A DNA stretch of 36,629 bases from Hyphomonadaceae bacterium UBA2389 (GTDB taxonomy: Bacteria; Pseudomonadota; Alphaproteobacteria; Caulobacterales; Aquidulcibacteraceae): positions 1 through 36,629 of the forward strand of contig DDSN01000010.1 in NCBI GenBank assembly GCA_002343395.1, in the 5' to 3' direction. The notes below the pieces were generated by a model. The model was not told the DNA's origin, did not search any database, and saw only the letters and a program-made list of their open reading frames with translations. Shown piece after piece: positions 31,796 through 36,629 of the stretch. Position numbers and translations under genes: made by a program. Each line of letters opens with the position of its first letter. Positions within the stretch are counted from its first letter, which is position 1.

Positions 31796-33042
31796 GCGTC
31801 GACACCGCCACCAACCTTCCGCCCGCATCGACCGTGGATGATTCCGGCGCCAACGAAATTCGCACGGGTCTTCTCATACTGATTGCGTTCTTCGTGGGCT
31901 TTCTTGGGTGGGCTGCGTTCGCTCCCTTGGACGCCGCCGTGGTGGCGCAAGGCGTCGTGGTCGTTTCAGGCAATCGTCAGAGCGTGGAGCATCGCGAGGG
32001 CGGCGTGATCTCGCGTCTCGCCGTCGATGAAGGCGCGCATGTGACGCGCGGCCAGATTCTCATTGAACTCGGATCGCCTGAGATCGTCGCCCAGCAACAA
32101 GCCCTTCTCTCGCAAGTGGTCGACCTGCAAATGCAGCGCGCTCGGCTTGCCGCCGAACGAACGGGCTCGCGCCGCCTGCAACGCCCTGCCGAATGGACAG
32201 CCCTTCAAACGGAAGACCGCGCCGCCGCCGACGCCGCCTTTGAACGCCATCAGCGCGAAGTCGCCAGCGGCGCCTGGAGCCCATTCGATGCGCGCATTGC
32301 CGGTTATCGCGGCGAAATATCGGCGCTCAATGACCAGGAGCGCTTGCTGCGGGACGAACTCGTCGGCATGCGCGAACTTGCCGCCGATCAGCTTGTGCCG
32401 ATGACCCGTGTGCGGGCGTTGGAGCGCGCGCTAGCTGAACTTCAAGGCAGGCGCTCGCAGCTCACCGCCGCGATCGCATCGACTCAACAAGAGCGCGACC
32501 AAGATCAGCGCACGATCGATGCGCGTCTGGCGGAACTGGCGCCACAACTCGCGGGCGCGCGCGAGCGGCTGGAACTAACGCGCCTTCGCGCGCCCGTGGA
32601 TGGCGTCGTCGTCGGACTCGCGGTGCATACGGTAGGCGGCGTTATTCGCCCGGGCGCGCGCGTGCTTGAAATCGTGCCGGAAGGACAGGAACTCATCGTT
32701 GAGGCGCAGATCAATCCCCAAGACGCCGACGATCTCGAGCCTGGACAAAGCACGGAAGTGCGCGTCACCGCGTTCGGAGGGCGCAACCTGCCCATCGTCA
32801 ACGGCGTGGTCCGCCAGATTTCAGCGGATCGTTTCACCGACGAGCGCACGGGTGAAGCCTACTTCCGCGCGCAAATCGCGGTGTCGCGCGAGGAGCAGGA
32901 ACGCCTCGCTTCCGCTGCCGGACGCGCTTTGCGCGCTGGCCTCCCCGCTCAGATCGTGGTGCCGACCCGTAAGCGCACGGCGCTGCAATACTTGCTGGAA
33001 CCGTTGAACCAGTCGCTCTGGCGCTCGTTGCGGGAACAATAG
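31792..33042 (+). CDS. HlyD/PrtE-family membrane-fusion protein
   Basis: A 416-residue periplasmic adaptor. A short cytoplasmic part is followed by one transmembrane segment at about 24-44, then the lipoyl-type half motif (GVVVVSGNRQSVEHREGGVI), a long coiled-coil hairpin rich in Arg/Glu/Gln (about 100-255), the second half motif (LRAPVDGVVVGLAVHTVGG) and a beta-barrel domain. The C-terminal LLEPLNQSLWRSLREQ is typical of the PrtE/HlyD group. It links the ABC exporter to the TolC channel. The start lies inside the stop of the exporter gene, and the TolC gene starts two bases after its stop, so the three proteins are made together. Confidence 0.92.
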   Translation: MSVDTATNLPPASTVDDSGANEIRTGLLILIAFFVGFLGWAAFAPLDAAVVAQGVVVVSGNRQSVEHREGGVISRLAVDEGAHVTRGQILIELGSPEIVAQQQALLSQVVDLQMQRARLAAERTGSRRLQRPAEWTALQTEDRAAADAAFERHQREVASGAWSPFDARIAGYRGEISALNDQERLLRDELVGMRELAADQLVPMTRVRALERALAELQGRRSQLTAAIASTQQERDQDQRTIDARLAELAPQLAGARERLELTRLRAPVDGVVVGLAVHTVGGVIRPGARVLEIVPEGQELIVEAQINPQDADDLEPGQSTEVRVTAFGGRNLPIVNGVVRQISADRFTDERTGEAYFRAQIAVSREEQERLASAAGRALRAGLPAQIVVPTRKRTALQYLLEPLNQSLWRSLREQ

Positions 33043-33044
33043 AC

Positions 33045-34343
33045 GTGCTGCGCCGCCTCCTCACTTCGCTCGCGGCCGCACCCTATGTGCTGGCAGCGGC
33101 CCCAGCATGCGCCGAGACCCTGCAGGACGCACTCGTCGACGCTTACCTGAACAATCCCAATCTGGAAGACGCGCGCCTCGCGGTGCGATCCGCGCGCGAA
33201 GATGGCGCTCAGGCGCGATCGACCTACCTGCCGACGCTCAACATGGTTACGACGTACGGCTATCGCGACGTGGAGACCGAAACGCCCACGTTCTTCGGTC
33301 CACAAATCCGACAAACCGAACTCGAGCCGTTGACCGCTACCGTTCAACTGCAGCAACAGCTCTATTCCGGCGGCCGCCGTGAGGGACAAACGAGCCTTGC
33401 GCGCGCAAGCCTTGAGGGCGCCCGCCATGGTCTGCACGGCGTCGAACAAGATGTGCTGCTGGCGGCGGTTGACGCCTACATCAGCATTCTGCGCGATCAA
33501 GAGATAATGCGCCTTCGCGAGCAGCACGTCGCGGCGCTGACTCGCCAGCTTGATGGCGTGCGCAGACGGCTTGCCGTTGGCGAAGTCAGCCGCACCGATG
33601 TCGCGCAGACGCAAACCCGCCTCGCCGGCGCGGAAGCCTCGCTCGCGCGGGCGCTCGCTGAACTTGACGTGTCCCGCGCCCGCTACGAATTGGTCGTCGG
33701 GCGCTCGCCAGGCGCGCTGGCGCCAGTAGAGACGCCGGAGACGCCTTCGACTCTCGACGAGGCCATTCGAATGGCGGAAGGACGCCATCCGGATGTGCTT
33801 CGCGCCCAGGCAAATCGCCGCGCCGCGCGTGCGCGCGTTGAGATCGAACGCGCCGCGCTGAGGCCGCAGGTTTCCGTCGTTGGGCGCTATGAGCACACCC
33901 AGGAAAGCTCCGTGGAGGGCGACCGCGCCGACGGGTCGACCGCCCTGGCGCAACTCTCGGTGCCGCTGTTCGAGGGAGGTTTGGCCGCTTCCCGCACGCG
34001 CCAACAACGGCTGGCCGTTGAGCGCGCCGATACGATCATCGAAATCCGGCGCCGCGAAACGGTCGCGAATGTCGTTTCCGCCTGGACCGATGTGGAAGCC
34101 GGCCGCGCAATAGCCGACGCGGCGCGCGATCAGGTCGCGGCGGCCACCGTCGCCGTGGAGGGCGCCGAACGTGAACGCGGACTTGGGCTGCGCTCCACGA
34201 TCGATGTCCTCAACGCGGAAGAAGAACGCAGGAACGCCCTCATCGCGTTAACGAGGGCGGACGCTGAATCCGACTTCGCGGCCTTCTCGCTTCTCGCCGC
34301 CGTGGGCGCCCTGACAGCGGAAACGCTAGGCATTAAGGAGTAG
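33045..34343 (+). CDS. TolC-family outer-membrane channel
   Basis: A 432-residue outer-membrane efflux protein with GTG start and signal peptide (LLTSLAAAPYVLAAAPACA, cut before ETLQDALVDAY). The two structural repeats of TolC are visible, each starting with the LxxAL..A....P.l pattern (DALVDAYLNNPNLEDARLA and DEAIRMAEGRHPDVLRAQA). The helical barrels dominate, and strands such as TYLPTLNMVTTYGYRDV form the outer-membrane part. Length fits TolC/PrtF proteins. It completes the type I apparatus with the two preceding genes. No strong ribosome site is seen for the GTG, and it is probably translated by coupling with the HlyD gene. Confidence 0.92.
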   Translation: MLRRLLTSLAAAPYVLAAAPACAETLQDALVDAYLNNPNLEDARLAVRSAREDGAQARSTYLPTLNMVTTYGYRDVETETPTFFGPQIRQTELEPLTATVQLQQQLYSGGRREGQTSLARASLEGARHGLHGVEQDVLLAAVDAYISILRDQEIMRLREQHVAALTRQLDGVRRRLAVGEVSRTDVAQTQTRLAGAEASLARALAELDVSRARYELVVGRSPGALAPVETPETPSTLDEAIRMAEGRHPDVLRAQANRRAARARVEIERAALRPQVSVVGRYEHTQESSVEGDRADGSTALAQLSVPLFEGGLAASRTRQQRLAVERADTIIEIRRRETVANVVSAWTDVEAGRAIADAARDQVAAATVAVEGAERERGLGLRSTIDVLNAEEERRNALIALTRADAESDFAAFSLLAAVGALTAETLGIKE

Positions 34344-34370
34344 CTTCCGAATCCTCGATCAAGGAAGCGC

Positions 34371-35248
<878 letters not shown>

Positions 35249-35252
<4 letters not shown>

Positions 35253-35776
35253 ACCTGAAAGACGCCATCCGGACCATCCCCAATCATCCCAAGCCCGGCG
35301 TCATGTTTCGCGACATCACGACCCTTTTGGGCGATGCGCGCGCGTTCCGCACCGCAGTCGATCGGATTGTGCAGCCCTACGCCGGCGTTCGCATTGACAA
35401 GGTCGCTGGCATCGAAGCACGCGGCTTCATCCTTGGCGGCGCTGTGGCGCACCAACTATCGGTCGGTTTTGTCCCGGTTCGCAAGAAAGGCAAACTCCCC
35501 TGGCGAACAATCGCTCAGGATTACGAGCTTGAGTACGGCATCGACATCATGGAGATGCACGTCGACGCCGTGCAGCCCGAGGAAAACGTGCTGATCGTCG
35601 ACGATCTGATCGCGACCGGCGGCACCGCGATCGCGGCGGTCAAGTTGATCGAGCGCCTTGGCGCGCGCCCGGCCGGCGCCAGCTTCATCATCGATTTGCC
35701 CGAACTCGGCGGGATGGAAAAGCTGCACGCGCTCGGCCTGCAAGCGCAAGCTCTATGCGCTTTCGAAGGACATTGA
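35249..35776 (+). CDS. apt: Adenine phosphoribosyltransferase Apt
   Basis: A 175-residue type I phosphoribosyltransferase that makes AMP from adenine and PRPP. The family start DAIRTIPNHPKPGVMFRDITTLL is present, adenine-site residues follow in GIEARGFILGGAVAHQL, and the PRPP loop is NVLIVDDLIATGGTAIAAV (the acidic pair plus ATGGT). Length matches the usual 170-180 residues. It starts within the stop of mtnP, so both salvage enzymes are produced from one transcript. Its TGA is one base from the stop of the convergent aminotransferase gene. Confidence 0.97.
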
Positions 35777-35777
35777 C

Positions 35778-36629
35778 TCAGGCCGCGTTCTTGCGGCGCG
35801 TCAAAGCCGAATAGTCGTGGACAAGCTGCTCCGTCATCGCGCCGGGCTTGTAGGCAAGTCCCGCGATTTCGCGAATAGGCGTGATCTCCGCGGCCGAACC
35901 GGTGAGGAAGCATTCCGTGAACGTCGCCAGTTCATTCGGGAAGATCGCGCGCTCAACCACCTCAACGCCGCGGCGGCGCGCCAAATCGATCACCGTCTGG
36001 CGCGTCAGTCCGTTAAGGAAGCAGTCTGGCGTCGGCGTATGGATGACGCCGTCTCGGATGAAGAAAATGTTTGCTCCCGTCGCTTCCGCAATTTGCCCAC
36101 GCCAGTCGAACATCAAGGCGTCGTTGAAGCCCGCGTCCTCGGCCGCGTGCTTCGAGAGAGTGCAGATCATGTAGAGACCCGCGGCTTTCGCGTTCGCGGG
36201 CGCGGTGTCGGGCGCCGGCCGCCGCCAAGGCGCGATCATCAGGCGGATGCCCTTCATCTTGTCCGCGAAGTAGTCGCCCCACTGCCATGCCGCGATTGCG
36301 CAGTGAATCGTGTTGTTCTTCGCGGACACGCCAAGCTGCTCGGAGCCACGCCAAGCAAGCGCGCGGATGTAGCAATCCTCGAACCCCATCTTGGCGACGA
36401 GTTCGGACTTCGCGCGATCAATCTCTTCGGCAGTAAACGGGACGTGAAACCCCATGATCCGGCCGGATTGAATCAGCCGCTCACTATGGGCCCGGCCTTT
36501 GAACACCACGCCGCCATACGCGCGTTCACCTTCGAAAACGCAGGATGCATAATGCATCGCGTGGGTCAGGAGGTGGACCTTGGCCTCGCGCTGCGGCACG
36601 AAGGCCCCGTCCATCCACACCCAACCGTC
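35778..36629 (-). CDS. ilvE: Branched-chain amino acid aminotransferase, partial (start beyond right edge)
   Basis: The visible 283 codons are missing only the first few residues, since the frame is open to the right edge and reads DGWVWMDGAFVPQREAKVH, the usual early segment of class IV aminotransferases. Family features are LTHAMHYASCVFEGERAYGG, the RALAWRGSEQLGV stretch and the PLP region LSKHAAEDAGFNDALMFDW, GQIAEATGANIFFI and the phosphate-binding FLNGLTRQTVIDL. It transfers amino groups between branched-chain 2-oxo acids and glutamate. The length (about 290 residues) fits the short class. It is convergent with apt. Confidence 0.9.
   Translation of the reverse strand, partial: DGWVWMDGAFVPQREAKVHLLTHAMHYASCVFEGERAYGGVVFKGRAHSERLIQSGRIMGFHVPFTAEEIDRAKSELVAKMGFEDCYIRALAWRGSEQLGVSAKNNTIHCAIAAWQWGDYFADKMKGIRLMIAPWRRPAPDTAPANAKAAGLYMICTLSKHAAEDAGFNDALMFDWRGQIAEATGANIFFIRDGVIHTPTPDCFLNGLTRQTVIDLARRRGVEVVERAIFPNELATFTECFLTGSAAEITPIREIAGLAYKPGAMTEQLVHDYSALTRRKNAA

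Noticed and set aside
32949..34007. Minus-strand open frame of 352 codons opposite the TolC gene
   Set aside because: Shadow of a clear TolC-family gene; no family features.

Overview
This is a GC-rich, tightly packed chromosomal segment that looks like an alphaproteobacterium, most plausibly of the Caulobacterales (Caulobacter/Hyphomonadaceae side). The pointers are a PodJ-type polarity protein with a cytoplasmic coiled coil, one membrane segment and periplasmic Sel1 repeats; a possible CtrA box and paired GANTC (CcrM) sites in front of it; the AcylCoA_DH_N-type dehydrogenase with a MerR regulator; and the UMF1-type MFS carrier. The genus cannot be fixed from the sequence alone. There are 33 protein genes, two of them cut by the window edges. 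I see no rRNA, tRNA, CRISPR array, insertion sequence or phage gene. No stretch longer than about 210 bases lacks a gene; the longest is the 5910-6118 spacer, which holds two nested palindromes.

Layout: (1) 1-2157, minus strand: the start of an acyl-CoA dehydrogenase gene, its MerR regulator with a candidate operator/promoter, and an FMN-dependent lactate 2-monooxygenase-like enzyme. (2) 2316-5909: podJ-like gene. (3) 6119-8288: TSUP (TauE/SafE) exporter, TIGR02186-type protein and DUF3429 membrane protein, coupled by two GTGA overlaps. (4) 8285-13554, minus: the 'ligase-associated' repair pair PdeM and Lhr-type helicase, separated by a secreted alkylsulfatase-like MBL enzyme. (5) 13630-15991: a secreted unknown, a two-TM unknown, and a receiver protein whose phospho-Asp is replaced by Glu. 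(6) 15988-20023: TetR, HSL-family esterase and MFS carrier on minus, facing two hot-dog thioesterases on plus across a perfect TGACG-N3-CGTCA palindrome. (7) 20082-24558: small secreted, lipoprotein and glycosyltransferase (GT87) genes and a degenerate TIR-like/TM/coiled-coil protein. (8) 24555-29914: glmM and, divergently, glmS followed by a Gfo/Idh/MocA oxidoreductase and a DegT aminotransferase, which together suggest synthesis of a diamino sugar nucleotide. (9) 30038-34343: a complete type I secretion apparatus (ABC, HlyD, TolC) without a substrate gene. (10) 34371-36629: mtnP-apt, convergent with an ilvE-type aminotransferase that runs off the right edge.

How the genes fit together: glmS and glmM supply GlcN-6-P and GlcN-1-P for UDP-GlcNAc; the oxidoreductase/aminotransferase pair could convert UDP-GlcNAc (or its uronate) into a 3-amino sugar for lipid A or surface glycan. 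mtnP releases adenine that apt salvages. The TetR, esterase, MFS and thioesterase genes look like one locally regulated acyl-ester/acyl-CoA module.

The most notable observations are the MFS gene whose conserved N-terminus follows the upstream stop codon in frame with no ATG/GTG/TTG (apparent CTG start), the Glu-for-Asp pseudo-receiver, the degenerate TIR-like membrane protein, and the fact that all five convergent gene junctions have stop codons that overlap or lie one base apart. None of these is proven to be a new system from sequence alone.
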